A DNA stretch of 64,000 nucleotides, taken from Gammaproteobacteria bacterium. Its GTDB lineage: Bacteria; Pseudomonadota; Gammaproteobacteria; Pseudomonadales; Cellvibrionaceae. A program made the position numbers and the translations under genes. The stretch covers positions 1-64,000 of the forward strand of contig JAGKWY010000016.1 in the NCBI GenBank assembly GCA_021151625.1. The letters run 5' to 3'. This document shows positions 25,517 through 35,905 of the stretch, piece after piece. The notes beneath the pieces were generated by a model. That model was not told the origin of the DNA. It ran no database searches and worked only from the letters and a program-made list of their open reading frames with translations. How positions within the stretch are numbered: the stretch's first letter is position 1; every line of letters begins with the position of its first letter.

Positions 25517-27218
25517 TGGTTTCGTATGTCGCCATTTTGATGCGCAATAAAATCTGGCGATTGGGGAAATTCAAACCCCAGTCAGTTTGGTCACCATTCC
25601 ATACGCGATGCATTACCCATTTACCACTGTCGTAATGCCCTTCTTCCACGCGCACAATCATGTATTTTTTATTCGCGATTTCTTTAGAAGGCTTTAATTC
25701 AACGCGCGCATTGTAAGCCGTCACCAGATATTCATTTTCATCCAATTGTGCGATCAGTGCTCCGCCAGATGCAGGGGTATTGCCTTTGGGTGGTTCGATC
25801 CAAAACATCGGGCGGCCATAAGTTACTTCAGCATCCCACAGGCCTAGATCAAGCTGTTGGGTTAAAGCCGCTGCGCGATCTTTGGTGTACTGCTCTTTTT
25901 CGGCCGGCGTTGCTTCTGCATTCCAGATTTTTTGTGCATCAACTGCAGTATCCAATGGTTCGGCTACGCCCCACACATTACTTTCATAGGCCAGCTTGGC
26001 CCATTCGCGCATCATGGGCGAAACCAGGCGATATACTTGTGCAAAGTTGTCGATGGTCTCGTCGTTATAATCTTTGGCACCTAACGGATAATTGGTATAG
26101 GGCGTATCGTCCATACCAAAGGGTGAGAAACCAATTCCACCTTTGCCCAGGGTTGGGAAAAAATAACGTGCATAAGGTTGGGCGCTGCCAATTTCCGCTA
26201 CAAATAATGCGTTGTCCGGGCGCGCATACAAATCCAATACTTTGGTTGCAGTTTTGTAATCGCGGAAATAAATATCCGGCGCGATTAAATCAATATTGGG
26301 GGCTGCTGCTTTCCAAATATGCAATACGTTGTCGGTACCGCCGCCACTGGAATACTGACCGGGCAAGCCGGGGTTAAATGGATTGCGCAGCGCTACATTC
26401 ACATACATGGGTAGATTTTTTATTGCCTTGCCTGCAGCAGTAATTTCATCGCAATATTTTGCAATGTAATAGGCGTGGAAAAACTCGTCCGCATCTTTAC
26501 CAAACACTTGTGACCAGGTGCCTGTTTTTAATTTCAGTGTGTTAATTAATTCGTCCGGTACCGGAGCATTAAACACCGCTTGCGCCGTTGCAGAAAAATC
26601 GCGCACGCTGCCGTAGGTGCCCACTTCATTTTCCACTTGCACCATAATCACTGTGTGTTCTTTATCGCGCTTGGCCAAATATTTCATCAATTCAACAAAG
26701 GCTTTTTTATCAGCGGCGAGCGTATTTTTTCCAAACGGCGACATGGAATTTAAGGTGTCACCATCTTGCTTCACCACACGCGGAAAACGTTGGTTATCCA
26801 GCTTTACCCAGGCAGGGGCATAATGTGGCGCGTTGTTTTTCCAGGTGGCAAACCACAGTAGTACCAGCTTTGCATCCTGTTCGCGCGCTTCTTTTAGCAA
26901 TACATCCAGATATGAAAAATCAAACTTGCCCTCTTCCGGTTCAATTTGCTCCCAGGCAACCGGAATACTCAGGGTATTTGCGCCCATTTTTTTATACGAG
27001 GGCCACACATCCTTTAGCGCTGCGGGGTAGTTACTGGAGTTATTGGTTTGTGCGCCCAGCATCACAAAAGGTGCGCCATCCACCATCAGTGCATGCTTGC
27101 CATTGTTAGTGACCAACTGCGGCAGCTCCGCCGCCTGTACTGACAGCGCCACTAAACTGGTGCCGGATACCAGCCCCAACCAACGCGAGAATGATTTGAA
27201 CAAGGAGGTGTTTGCCAT
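25512..27218 (-). CDS. bgl35A: GH35 beta-galactosidase (Bgl35A-type)
   Basis: A 568-residue glycoside hydrolase family 35 enzyme with a signal peptide (cleavage near VQAAELP). The (beta/alpha)8 barrel shows the acid/base Glu in MVQVENEVGTYG near 196 and the nucleophile Glu in ALFVAEIGSAQPY near 338. It removes galactose from the xyloglucan side chain so that the alpha-xylosidase can act. A C-terminal beta domain follows (about 445-568). Its place between the TonB receptor and GH31 genes matches the xyloglucan locus of C. japonicus. It appears to start a new transcript after the terminator at 27413. Confidence 0.93.
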   Translation of the reverse strand: MANTSLFKSFSRWLGLVSGTSLVALSVQAAELPQLVTNNGKHALMVDGAPFVMLGAQTNNSSNYPAALKDVWPSYKKMGANTLSIPVAWEQIEPEEGKFDFSYLDVLLKEAREQDAKLVLLWFATWKNNAPHYAPAWVKLDNQRFPRVVKQDGDTLNSMSPFGKNTLAADKKAFVELMKYLAKRDKEHTVIMVQVENEVGTYGSVRDFSATAQAVFNAPVPDELINTLKLKTGTWSQVFGKDADEFFHAYYIAKYCDEITAAGKAIKNLPMYVNVALRNPFNPGLPGQYSSGGGTDNVLHIWKAAAPNIDLIAPDIYFRDYKTATKVLDLYARPDNALFVAEIGSAQPYARYFFPTLGKGGIGFSPFGMDDTPYTNYPLGAKDYNDETIDNFAQVYRLVSPMMREWAKLAYESNVWGVAEPLDTAVDAQKIWNAEATPAEKEQYTKDRAAALTQQLDLGLWDAEVTYGRPMFWIEPPKGNTPASGGALIAQLDENEYLVTAYNARVELKPSKEIANKKYMIVRVEEGHYDSGKWVMHRVWNGDQTDWGLNFPNRQILLRIKMATYETN

Positions 27219-27412
27219 AAATAAATCCCGAACGATTTTCTCGTTATTTTTTATAGGTGAATAAAAGCCAAAAAGCAGGAATAGCGGGTTAAAAAAGGAG
27301 GCTTATTATCATATAAACCATAAGAAATTACTTTGTATACATCGGCAATAAGTGTAGCTTTTACCCTTGTTTACATTGCATTTTTTGTTGCAAAACCGGT
27401 TTTTCAAAAATG

Positions 27413-27444
27413 AAAAAACCTTGCTCCTTTCGGAGCAAGGTTTT
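27413..27444 (-). terminator. Terminator after the TonB-dependent receptor gene
   Basis: AAAACCTTGCTCC and GGAGCAAGGTTTT arms close on a TTTC loop 15 bases past the receptor stop, with T-runs on either strand. It partly separates the receptor and fucosidase genes from bgl35A and xyl31A. Confidence 0.85.
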
Positions 27445-27458
27445 AAACGCACTACCGA

Positions 27459-30398
27459 TTAAAACTTGGCGCGCAGACCAATAGCGAAACGAGCATCTTG
27501 CGCATAGGAATATGCCACATGATCACCCGCTCCGTTTTGATCGATGATACCTACGGTTTTCTCTTTCAGCAGATTAGTTGCTTCAGCGGAAACAGTGTAG
27601 TTATCCAGGAAGGTGTAGCTGATAGACGCATCCAATTGGCCGTAATCATCGTTGTACACTGGAATGCGCGCCTTGCCACCTGCTCCGTCGTTAAAGTCTG
27701 GATCAAATCCGTTGCCCCCCCAAGTGATCAGATACTTGCTACGCCATGAGTAAGCCAAACGCGCAGAGAAGCCATCTTTTTCATACATACCAACGAGGTT
27801 GAATGCATTTTTAGACAACTGATCAATAGGTAATTGCCCATACAAAGAGCGATCTGTATCAACAGGCGCGGCACCGGTTGTCGACCCTGCGGGCGGTAAC
27901 GGAATTTTTGCTTTACTGTCGATATAGGTGTAGTTCGCTTGAACCCCCAAACCATCGAATGGAGCAGGTAGCGAATCAAAGAATTTGTTTGCACCTATTT
28001 CCAGTCCATTAATTTCGCCTGAACCAATGTTCGCTAACCAGGTTGCATCACCCGTGTAAGAGCCATTTGTAGCCGAGTCGAGAGCAAATGGCGTTACACC
28101 TTTTCTAAAGAAATCTTCCACTTCTTTTCTGAAAACGGATAGATGAGCCATGCCGCCGTTATCATCAAAATACCACTCTGCCGAGAGATCGAATTGAGTA
28201 GCAGTCATTGGTTCCAAATAAGGGTTAGTATCCATACTGACAGTATGCTTGTATTGATCAGGGCTAGTAGGTTGACCGGTAACCCCATCCTTAACATTGT
28301 GAGTTACAGTAATACGCGCTTGCATGTCAGAAAAGCTAGGAGCCCAAATTGCCTTCGAGGCAGCAAAGCGGAAGAACAAATCATCTGTAGCTTTCAAGCG
28401 CATATTCAAACTTGGCAATACATGGGTATAACTATTTTGTGCATCAAAGGGCTCTGTTGATCTTGGTGCAATTTCAACGCCGCTAGGTAACGCCCAACGC
28501 TCGATAATTAAAGTACCATGTGCAGTGCTATCAGTTTGTACAACGCGAACGCCAACATTACCATCAATCGGCATTGCAAGATCGTCAAACCCGTAATTGG
28601 CCATGAAATACGCAGCAACAGTTTTTTCTTCTTGCGAGTTTGCATAATCAGGGTTATCTAAGCGAGCCCAGTCAATGTAAACAACATCACTACATGCCCA
28701 AGAAAATGGTTCGCTCGGGCAAGTACTGTTTACTGCATCGGTTGTTGCTCTAAAGTTTTTGGTTGCTGCCGCAGAATAAAGATAACCCGCTGCAGGAACA
28801 GCCACATCACCGCGCTGGAAATTATCGAAAGAATACAAAGACAGGAACTGTGAAGCTTGATCAGCAGTTACTTTTGGCAACGTATTTTTATCGTAGCCAT
28901 TCAACCAGGTTGCATAGCGAGTATTCCAGTCATAACCAGTATTGATATTATCTGCTGTTTTGTCAGAGTATCTGAAACCAGCTTTAACAGATTTAATTAC
29001 TGCGCCATCAAAATCGTATTCCGCATCAAATCGACCAGTTTTTGCCTCTGCATTATTGCGTTCGAAGTGAGTCATTTCCTGACCTAGGCTGTAGTTAGAG
29101 AAATCAGCCATATATGCCGGGTCGAGCAGGATGGTTGGAGTCTCGGTGCCAATACCATCCATCTGGGCTTCTTCAGGAATTACTTTTAAACCTAGTGTGT
29201 AATCATCAACTGTTGCTTCCGCTTTTACGTATTGAATATCAGCAGAAAACTTCCAATGATCATCCGGACTCCACTTGATACCAGAAGAGTAATCAGTTGT
29301 TTTGGAAACATTGTTTGCCCAACGAGTACTAGTGCCAAAATCCAAACCCCATTGCGCTGGGTTGGCAACAGTTACGGTACCCGATTGCATTGCACCATTG
29401 GCATCATAGGCCCAATCATCATCAGCGGTGGGAACCAGCGCTTGATCACCGTTAGCACCTTCGAGGAAGAATGCGTTTTCATCATAAACAGTATCGTGCT
29501 TGCTTTGGAATGCGGTGAAATAAACTTCTGTCGCATCATTAGGTGCCCACTGCAATGCGAGGTAACCACCTTCACGAGTACTTTCATAATCGTTGCGACG
29601 CCAATCCACACCTTTGGAGATCCACACATCATCACCATCAATTTCACGAGGTAAAAATGCGCGGCTGTACACCTGATCAGAGCGACTTGCCAAATCAGAA
29701 GTCGATGCATTGATCAGCACACCAAAATCACCGGCGCCAGTTTCCCAGCGATTGCTGTACAAACCGGAATATTCGCCATTGGTTTCCTTTAACTGATCAC
29801 CGTAGTTGCCCTTAACAGAAAGGCTCACCACTTGACCATCAGCATCAAACGGCATACGGGTACGTAGATTTACAGTTCCGCCCAAGCCGCCTTCGATCAT
29901 ATCGGCAGATGGACTTTTATAGGTATCCACGGCGTACATCAACTCTGCAGGAACATCTTCAAAACTGAGACCGCGGCCACTTGCTGCAGAAAAAACATCG
30001 CGGCCATTTAATTCAGCGCGAACTTGCGACAAACCGCGCACTGCCACGCCACTACCTTCTGCAGCCGGGTGCTCTGCATCGTTATTGGTGTAGCGACCAA
30101 CAGTTACACCCGGTACACGTTGCAGTGCTTCGGTGACGCTGCGATCTGGTAATTTACCAATATCTTCCGCGACGATTGAATCTACGACTACGCCTGAATT
30201 TCTTTTAATATCTTGCGCGGACTGAATACTCGCGCGCTGACCACTAACAATAACTTCTTCAACTTGTTCATCAGCCGCCGCTTGTGCAACAGACTGCATT
30301 GCAAAACCAGCAGACCCAATTGCCAGTGACAAGCCAGAAACCAACTTAATGTAGTGCGGCAATTTTTTCTTCAAAAACATTTTATTTTGAGTTGTCAT
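27459..30398 (-). CDS. TonB-dependent outer-membrane receptor of the xyloglucan locus
   Basis: A 979-residue receptor with a signal peptide (to about residue 40, SVAQAAADEQ), a TonB-box-like EEVIVSGQRAS, and a plug domain (SGVVVDSIVAEDIGKLPDRS, ALQRVPGVTVGRY, GLSQVRAELNGRDVF). A 22-strand-type barrel ends in an aromatic residue (ARFAIGLRAKF). The long barrel and the SxxDIKRNSxxVxD start are typical of Caulobacter/Xanthomonas carbohydrate receptors. Lying between GH95 and GH35 genes, it probably imports xyloglucan oligosaccharides across the outer membrane. The ATG follows GGAG; 46 bases separate it from the fucosidase stop. Confidence 0.93.
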   Translation of the reverse strand: MTTQNKMFLKKKLPHYIKLVSGLSLAIGSAGFAMQSVAQAAADEQVEEVIVSGQRASIQSAQDIKRNSGVVVDSIVAEDIGKLPDRSVTEALQRVPGVTVGRYTNNDAEHPAAEGSGVAVRGLSQVRAELNGRDVFSAASGRGLSFEDVPAELMYAVDTYKSPSADMIEGGLGGTVNLRTRMPFDADGQVVSLSVKGNYGDQLKETNGEYSGLYSNRWETGAGDFGVLINASTSDLASRSDQVYSRAFLPREIDGDDVWISKGVDWRRNDYESTREGGYLALQWAPNDATEVYFTAFQSKHDTVYDENAFFLEGANGDQALVPTADDDWAYDANGAMQSGTVTVANPAQWGLDFGTSTRWANNVSKTTDYSSGIKWSPDDHWKFSADIQYVKAEATVDDYTLGLKVIPEEAQMDGIGTETPTILLDPAYMADFSNYSLGQEMTHFERNNAEAKTGRFDAEYDFDGAVIKSVKAGFRYSDKTADNINTGYDWNTRYATWLNGYDKNTLPKVTADQASQFLSLYSFDNFQRGDVAVPAAGYLYSAAATKNFRATTDAVNSTCPSEPFSWACSDVVYIDWARLDNPDYANSQEEKTVAAYFMANYGFDDLAMPIDGNVGVRVVQTDSTAHGTLIIERWALPSGVEIAPRSTEPFDAQNSYTHVLPSLNMRLKATDDLFFRFAASKAIWAPSFSDMQARITVTHNVKDGVTGQPTSPDQYKHTVSMDTNPYLEPMTATQFDLSAEWYFDDNGGMAHLSVFRKEVEDFFRKGVTPFALDSATNGSYTGDATWLANIGSGEINGLEIGANKFFDSLPAPFDGLGVQANYTYIDSKAKIPLPPAGSTTGAAPVDTDRSLYGQLPIDQLSKNAFNLVGMYEKDGFSARLAYSWRSKYLITWGGNGFDPDFNDGAGGKARIPVYNDDYGQLDASISYTFLDNYTVSAEATNLLKEKTVGIIDQNGAGDHVAYSYAQDARFAIGLRAKF

Positions 30399-30444
30399 GA
30401 TTTTCTCCAGTTAGCATTATTTGTCTACCCCGTAAGCTATCCCT

Positions 30445-32862
30445 TTATTTTTTTAGTAAGAGATATGTGCTTCTTCCCTGTGCATTAAAACTTCCAGTAT
30501 TGCCCTCGAAGGTTAATTCGAGAGTAGTTTTCCTTGTTGCATCCGTTAGCGAATATTTCGTTAGTGGATGCGGGCCCCTCAGCTGTATTGTGGTTGTGGT
30601 TTTTGATTCGGTATTTACATAAATGGTTGCTTCGGTTAACTCGCGATTGCGCCATTTCATATCCAGCGTAATACCGCCGCGTACGCGCAAACCGGTTACT
30701 GAACCAGATGCCCATGCATCGGGCAGTGCTGGCAATAAATGCAACTCGCCGTTGTGGCTTTGCACCAGCATTTCGGCAACACCTGCTGTTGCACCAAAGT
30801 TGCCATCAATTTGGAAGGGTGGATGGTTGTCCCATAAATTACTTAAGGTACTGCGCTGCAATTGCTCACCCAGAACCTTATGGGCGCGATTGCCATCCAG
30901 CGCACGCGCCCACATATTCACCTTCCATGCTTGTGACCAGCCAGTGCCACCATCGCCACGCGCATTCAAGGTGGTACGCGCCGCTTTTAGTAACTCCGGA
31001 TTTTTATGCGCATCAATTTGGCGACCGGGATGCAAGGCAAACAAATGGGAAATATGGCGATGTTCATTTTTTGGATCATCGCGATCTTCTTTCCATTCTT
31101 GCAACTGCCCCCAGGAACCTATACGCAAACCGTTATCAAAATTCTGTAGTTTCTTATCCAGTTTTTTCTGGAATGCTTTATCACCTAATAAGACTGCTGC
31201 TTCATGAGTATTGCGCAGCAAATCAAACACAATTTGCTGGGACATAGCGGCACCATTAGTAAATGGCCCCTGTTCGGGTGAAAAACTGGGCGAGACGATC
31301 CATTTGCCATCACGCGGATCTTTAATTAAAAACTCCAGCCAAAATTCTGCAGCGCTTTTCATGAGCGGATAGGCGCGCGTGCGCAAGAATGTTTTATCGC
31401 CCGAAAATAAATAGTGTTCATAGTAATGCTGCGCGAGCCAGGCGCTGGCCTCTGGTTGCCAAAATGCAGTGGGCCATTGGATCACACCAGTAAAGCCCCA
31501 GGTATTGGTGTTGAGGAATAGCGTCCAACCTTTATTGACACCCGCAACACGCTTGGCAGAAATTTTTCCCGGTTCAACCAAACTGTCAACAAAATCAAAA
31601 TAGGGGGTCATCAGCTCCGGCATGTTGGTGGTTTCTGCCAGCCAGTAATTCATTTGCAGATTGATGTTTACGTGATAGTCATCATTCCAGGGCGGAGTGA
31701 TAGAGTTATTCCACACACCTTGCAAATTTGCAGGCAGTGAACCTGCGCGCGATGAGGCAATTAATAAGTAGCGGCCAAATTGGAAATAGGTTGCTTCCAG
31801 TGTGCGATCCGACACTGCATCGCCTTTTTTGTAGTTACCAAGTAAATCCGGTGTAGTTTTGGTAATCGCCTTCTGGCCTATATCCAACTGAACGCGATTA
31901 AATAACGCTTGATAATCTTGACGGTGATTCTGTTGAATTTGCGCAAAAGTTTTTGCGCCTGCCGTATCCATTTGCTGTTGCAGTTTCGCATGGGGATTGG
32001 CACCGCGATACTGCGAAAATTGTTGCGCGTAATCGGTGCCAGCATTAAGTAAAATCACCAGGCTATCTGCACCGCTAATTTGCACCTGCTGGTTATCTAT
32101 AGCGGCGAGCTCTCCGCCTTGGGGTAAAAATTGAATCTGGGTTTCAAATTGCAAACCATTGCTGTGCAATTTACCGGAAGCAATTAAACGGCCGTTTTCA
32201 ATGCGGGTTGTCAGTGTGCGGTTATCAGGTACAGTCAGCCCTGCCGTTAATGAAATTTTTCCCGGCTTGTTGGCGGACAGTTTTACGGCGATGACACCGT
32301 CTGGATAACTCGCCAGATACTCGCGTTTGTAGCTAACGCCGCCTTGCTCAAAATTCACATCTACCTGGGCGTTATCTAACGAAAGGCTGCGCTGATAATG
32401 ACTGACACCGCTGTCATTTTTTGCAAAGGTTAAAACCAGTTCGCCAAAGGTTTGATAATCGCCATAGGCCGTAATTTTTCGCCCCAGACGCTCAGCGGCT
32501 AATTCAGGTGTAACTGAACCATCTTTAGCGATTGCCTTGCGAATCTCTTTCAACGCTGATGTTTGCGGCTTTTCTGGCCAGCCAAAATCGTAGCCCTCCG
32601 CACCCGGCCCGCCAGTCCAAAGGGTTTTCTCGTTAAACTGAATGTGATCATTGGCAATGCCACCGCTAATCACTGCGCCCAAAGCCCCATTACCGATCGG
32701 CAAACCTTCGCTTTCCCAGCTATTGGCGGATTGATCAAAGCGGATACTGGACTCCATAACTGTATCTGCAGCACATAAACAGGTGCTGCCAAGTAACAGC
32801 CAAAGGCCGCAGCCACGGACAAGAAGCGTATTCAGAGGCATTGGGAATAAGAAGCGTGTCAT
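30445..32862 (-). CDS. afc95A: GH95 alpha-L-fucosidase (Afc95A-type)
   Basis: An 805-residue glycoside hydrolase family 95 enzyme with a signal peptide (LLVRGCGLWLLLGSTCLCAAD). The N-terminal beta-sandwich (SWESEGLPIGNGALGAVISGG) precedes an (alpha/alpha)6 barrel with the family's catalytic residues: Asn pair in HVNINLQMNYW near 400, Glu in NEHRHISHL near 600 and Asp in QIDGNFGATAG near 686. GH95 enzymes invert and release terminal alpha-1,2-L-fucose, which caps xyloglucan side chains. The first frame codon is a GTG at 32874; the ATG at 32862 is preferred, although neither has a strong ribosome site. It leads the minus-strand gene set. Confidence 0.92.
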   Translation of the reverse strand: MTRFLFPMPLNTLLVRGCGLWLLLGSTCLCAADTVMESSIRFDQSANSWESEGLPIGNGALGAVISGGIANDHIQFNEKTLWTGGPGAEGYDFGWPEKPQTSALKEIRKAIAKDGSVTPELAAERLGRKITAYGDYQTFGELVLTFAKNDSGVSHYQRSLSLDNAQVDVNFEQGGVSYKREYLASYPDGVIAVKLSANKPGKISLTAGLTVPDNRTLTTRIENGRLIASGKLHSNGLQFETQIQFLPQGGELAAIDNQQVQISGADSLVILLNAGTDYAQQFSQYRGANPHAKLQQQMDTAGAKTFAQIQQNHRQDYQALFNRVQLDIGQKAITKTTPDLLGNYKKGDAVSDRTLEATYFQFGRYLLIASSRAGSLPANLQGVWNNSITPPWNDDYHVNINLQMNYWLAETTNMPELMTPYFDFVDSLVEPGKISAKRVAGVNKGWTLFLNTNTWGFTGVIQWPTAFWQPEASAWLAQHYYEHYLFSGDKTFLRTRAYPLMKSAAEFWLEFLIKDPRDGKWIVSPSFSPEQGPFTNGAAMSQQIVFDLLRNTHEAAVLLGDKAFQKKLDKKLQNFDNGLRIGSWGQLQEWKEDRDDPKNEHRHISHLFALHPGRQIDAHKNPELLKAARTTLNARGDGGTGWSQAWKVNMWARALDGNRAHKVLGEQLQRSTLSNLWDNHPPFQIDGNFGATAGVAEMLVQSHNGELHLLPALPDAWASGSVTGLRVRGGITLDMKWRNRELTEATIYVNTESKTTTTIQLRGPHPLTKYSLTDATRKTTLELTFEGNTGSFNAQGRSTYLLLKK

Positions 32863-33090
32863 CAAAAGTGTCACAGTTATAATATGGTATATATGACTAT
32901 TTGGCAGGATACTAAGCGAATGTTTTTATTCGTGCAACACATATCATCTATGATAAAAAATGTGCCATTTCAGGTGATACGAAAAGAAACACCCCCTATT
33001 CAACGGCGCAACTGCACGAACTTTTAGCGAGGGAAAACTACGGGATTGAAGGGCGGCAAGACTTACACCTAGCCACCCCAAAAGGAAATA

Positions 33091-34575
33091 CTAGGGAGTG
33101 ACTGTCCGCAAAAACTCATCGTGACTGCAAGCAATATCACATCCCTTAAGGATTGCTCGCTTCATGCTGTCCATCAACTGGCGCGCCCTGGGATTATTGT
33201 CTGAGGGCGCCAATCCCGCAGGATCTACACCAAAGCCGCTATACATACTGACCCAGGAGTCTTCCCGAAATGACTCTTGCTCCAACATTTGAATACCACC
33301 AGAAGCTTTAAAAATTTCTATTTTCCCTGCCAGGGTTGCAGGTATTCCCATAGTCCGAACATGCTCCCAATAAGCTCCTGAGCGGCCATTTAACTTGTAG
33401 TGAAGGATAATAAAGTCGCGGATGCGCTCGTATTCCAGGCGATTGAGCCGATTAGCTTCAGCGACCAGCTTTTCATCCAGAACGAAATTCACCAGGAAGG
33501 CGGCCATTTTGGAGATGCCGGTCTGAATGAGTGAAATACTGGTAGATTCCAGCGGCTCAAGAAAGCCACTGGATAGACCTATGGCGACACAGTTCTTGTG
33601 CCAGAAATCCTTTCTCATACCGGTGGTAAAGCGAATCAAGCGCGGTTCAGTAACCAGCTCGCCACGCAGATTGGCAACCAACTCTTCACGCGCCTGTTCG
33701 TGCGCAATAAACTGGCTCGAATAGACATACCCATTCCCTACCCGGTGCTGGAGCGGAATATGCCACTGCCACCCGGCAGAACGAGCCGAAGAGCGAGTAA
33801 AAGGGTCTGGTGCTACAACACTTTTAGTCTGTACCGCCAGGGCGCTATCACTAAGCAACCAGTGGCTCCAGTCCTCGTATTCAACCCCCAGGGTCTTGTT
33901 GATCAAGAGCGCAGGCATACCCGTACAATCGACGAAAAGGTCAGCCTCCAATAACTGGCCGGACTCCATTTGCACCGACTTGATGAAACCATTCGACTCA
34001 TCCAGATTAATCTGACTAACCTTTCCCTCAACACGGGTTACACCAAGCTTCTCGGCAAACTGACGCAAATACTTTGCAAACAAGGATGCATCAAAATGGT
34101 ACGCATAGTTGTACCAGGCCAGACGGCTATCCTCATCAAAGCTGGGCTGGGCAAATTTTCCCCGTCGAGCCAATTGCGTACACAGACAAAAACTTTCCAA
34201 CCCCTCCTGGTAGCCTTGCTGCTTGGCCGACCACCAGGTTTGGTAAAAAGGCCGCTCTTCAATTTGCACACCGTAACCTGCAAATGGGTGGAAGAAATGC
34301 TTATCGGGACTAGCCCAGCCTTCAAACTCTATCCCCAACTTGAAGGTGGCATTAGTAGCTTTAATAAATTCTGTTTCATTGATCCCCAGATCCCGCATGA
34401 ACTGGTGAATCCCCGGAACTGTCGCTTCGCCAACCCCAATTGTTCCTATTTGCTCTGACTCCACCAGAGTCACTTCTATACCTGTCTTGGCGATCCAGCG
34501 CGCAAGAAATGCAGCTGCCATCCACCCGGCGGTCCCGCCACCTACGATAAGTATCTTTCTTATTGGCTTGGTCAT
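33091..34575 (-). CDS. Flavin-dependent tryptophan-halogenase-like protein
   Basis: A 494-residue FAD protein of the tryptophan halogenase (PrnA) family. It shows the dinucleotide motif VGGGTAGWMAA near 11-21, a Lys at position 79 (TFKLGIEF) matching the catalytic Lys of PrnA, the halogenase signature WQWHIPL near 270 and FLEPLESTSISLIQTGI near 350 with the expected Glu and Ser. Members of this family often sit next to TonB receptors in polysaccharide-use loci of Cellvibrio- and Xanthomonas-like bacteria; their substrate there is unclear. It is 216 bases upstream of the fucosidase on the same strand and may belong to the regulon. Confidence 0.85.
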   Translation of the reverse strand: MTKPIRKILIVGGGTAGWMAAAFLARWIAKTGIEVTLVESEQIGTIGVGEATVPGIHQFMRDLGINETEFIKATNATFKLGIEFEGWASPDKHFFHPFAGYGVQIEERPFYQTWWSAKQQGYQEGLESFCLCTQLARRGKFAQPSFDEDSRLAWYNYAYHFDASLFAKYLRQFAEKLGVTRVEGKVSQINLDESNGFIKSVQMESGQLLEADLFVDCTGMPALLINKTLGVEYEDWSHWLLSDSALAVQTKSVVAPDPFTRSSARSAGWQWHIPLQHRVGNGYVYSSQFIAHEQAREELVANLRGELVTEPRLIRFTTGMRKDFWHKNCVAIGLSSGFLEPLESTSISLIQTGISKMAAFLVNFVLDEKLVAEANRLNRLEYERIRDFIILHYKLNGRSGAYWEHVRTMGIPATLAGKIEIFKASGGIQMLEQESFREDSWVSMYSGFGVDPAGLAPSDNNPRARQLMDSMKRAILKGCDIACSHDEFLRTVTP

Positions 34576-34793
34576 TGATGAACTCCAGAGCTAACTCACT
34601 TTGTATTATTGGTTTTATTGGCACTAAAAATATCATTAATCATACATTAACAATTTCAGTACGGCGATAGAGGGCCGGAGCCGCGCTACTGGCATAGCAG
34701 TTGCTGTAAAGACTGCAAATTGGCGATGACACTATTCATAGGTGGAATTGCACGGCAGAACGCAGCTTTTGGATGATTGGAGTAAAGCAAAGA

Positions 34794-35762
34794 ATGGCAG
34801 CAAGCACCATTAACTCTCAGGGCGTAGTCGCTATTGCACCATCGCGTGGCAATAATGCCGGGCAATTTGCACACTTCTGCAACCTTTACCACCAGCGTCT
34901 GGATGCACTGACCCTTGCCAAGCAACTTATCCATATGATCAAGGCGGTACAGCGCCATCGCGGTATGACCATGGGTACCCTGGGAGGTAACCAGCAATTT
35001 CGCGAAGAATTAAGCCATCTGCAAGTTGAACTTGAGCGACGCCTGGAGCTACTGCAGGCATTTTCGGCAAGATCGATCAATCTGCTTAGCCCGCGCGACC
35101 AGGACAATCTCAACAATGCCTGGTTGACGATTAGCCGCAACTGGCAGGAAGACTCCGTTATCGACAACTATGAACTGCACTGCCACTTGATAGAGCAGTT
35201 GCTAAGCATGGTAGCTGCACTGGGCAAGCAACTGGAGCAACCTACCTCTCAATGCATGCCAGACATGCAAGAGCCGAAAGTTATCCATGCCGATGAGGCG
35301 CTCTACCCCAATCGTTTCAAATACCTGGAGGTATTACACTTTGCGACGCGTCTGATGCCCGCTGTTGCAGAGCAGATAGGCCGTATTCGCGCACTGGCAA
35401 CCTATGCAGCGGCATTGGGCTACTGTGATAAAGATTTTGCGGGCAAGCTGCGTTATGTCATTCAATGCACGCGCGTGAATAATGAGAAACTTCGCCACCA
35501 AACCAAACGCCTCGAAGGATTGCTGGACAGCGATTTAACCTTGCTCAGCCAATTGAAAAGCTACGAAATTAAACTGGAGTTCCTGCTCTCCATGGTGGAA
35601 GCCGATGTAGTTAACCCTCACCAGATTAGCGCCGACAGTAATCGCTTGTTTAGCCTGGCTACCGATATCATCGATGTGTATTTAAAAGTAGTCGATGAGG
35701 GAGTGCACCTGCTTACGCTTTGGCACGAGCAAGATATTGAGGTGTGGGTACAATCCTATTAA
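34794..35762 (+). CDS. All-helical protein with NIT-like N-terminal motif, unknown function
   Basis: A 322-residue, almost wholly helical soluble protein without signal peptide. LIHMIKAVQRHRGMTMGTLGG near residue 50 resembles the opening helix of nitrate/nitrite-sensing NIT domains (Q.ERG type). Further helices (EELSHLQVELERRLELLQAF, NYELHCHLIEQLLSMVAAL) follow, and a second half begins near 175. The start at 34794 has GGAG about 11 bases upstream; an ATG seven codons earlier is possible. It is divergent from the halogenase gene and stands alone. A sensory role is only a guess. Confidence 0.55.
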   Translation: MAASTINSQGVVAIAPSRGNNAGQFAHFCNLYHQRLDALTLAKQLIHMIKAVQRHRGMTMGTLGGNQQFREELSHLQVELERRLELLQAFSARSINLLSPRDQDNLNNAWLTISRNWQEDSVIDNYELHCHLIEQLLSMVAALGKQLEQPTSQCMPDMQEPKVIHADEALYPNRFKYLEVLHFATRLMPAVAEQIGRIRALATYAAALGYCDKDFAGKLRYVIQCTRVNNEKLRHQTKRLEGLLDSDLTLLSQLKSYEIKLEFLLSMVEADVVNPHQISADSNRLFSLATDIIDVYLKVVDEGVHLLTLWHEQDIEVWVQSY

Positions 35763-35905
35763 TTTTCACGCTCAAGCGTATTAATCAGGATTGTTATCTT
35801 TGGACTTATTAATTCTTTACCGCAAAGTTTGAACACACAAACTTGTAACGCGCACCTGACCGCATACAATACAGCCTTTCATGGTAATGCTTATGCTCAG
35901 GATTC

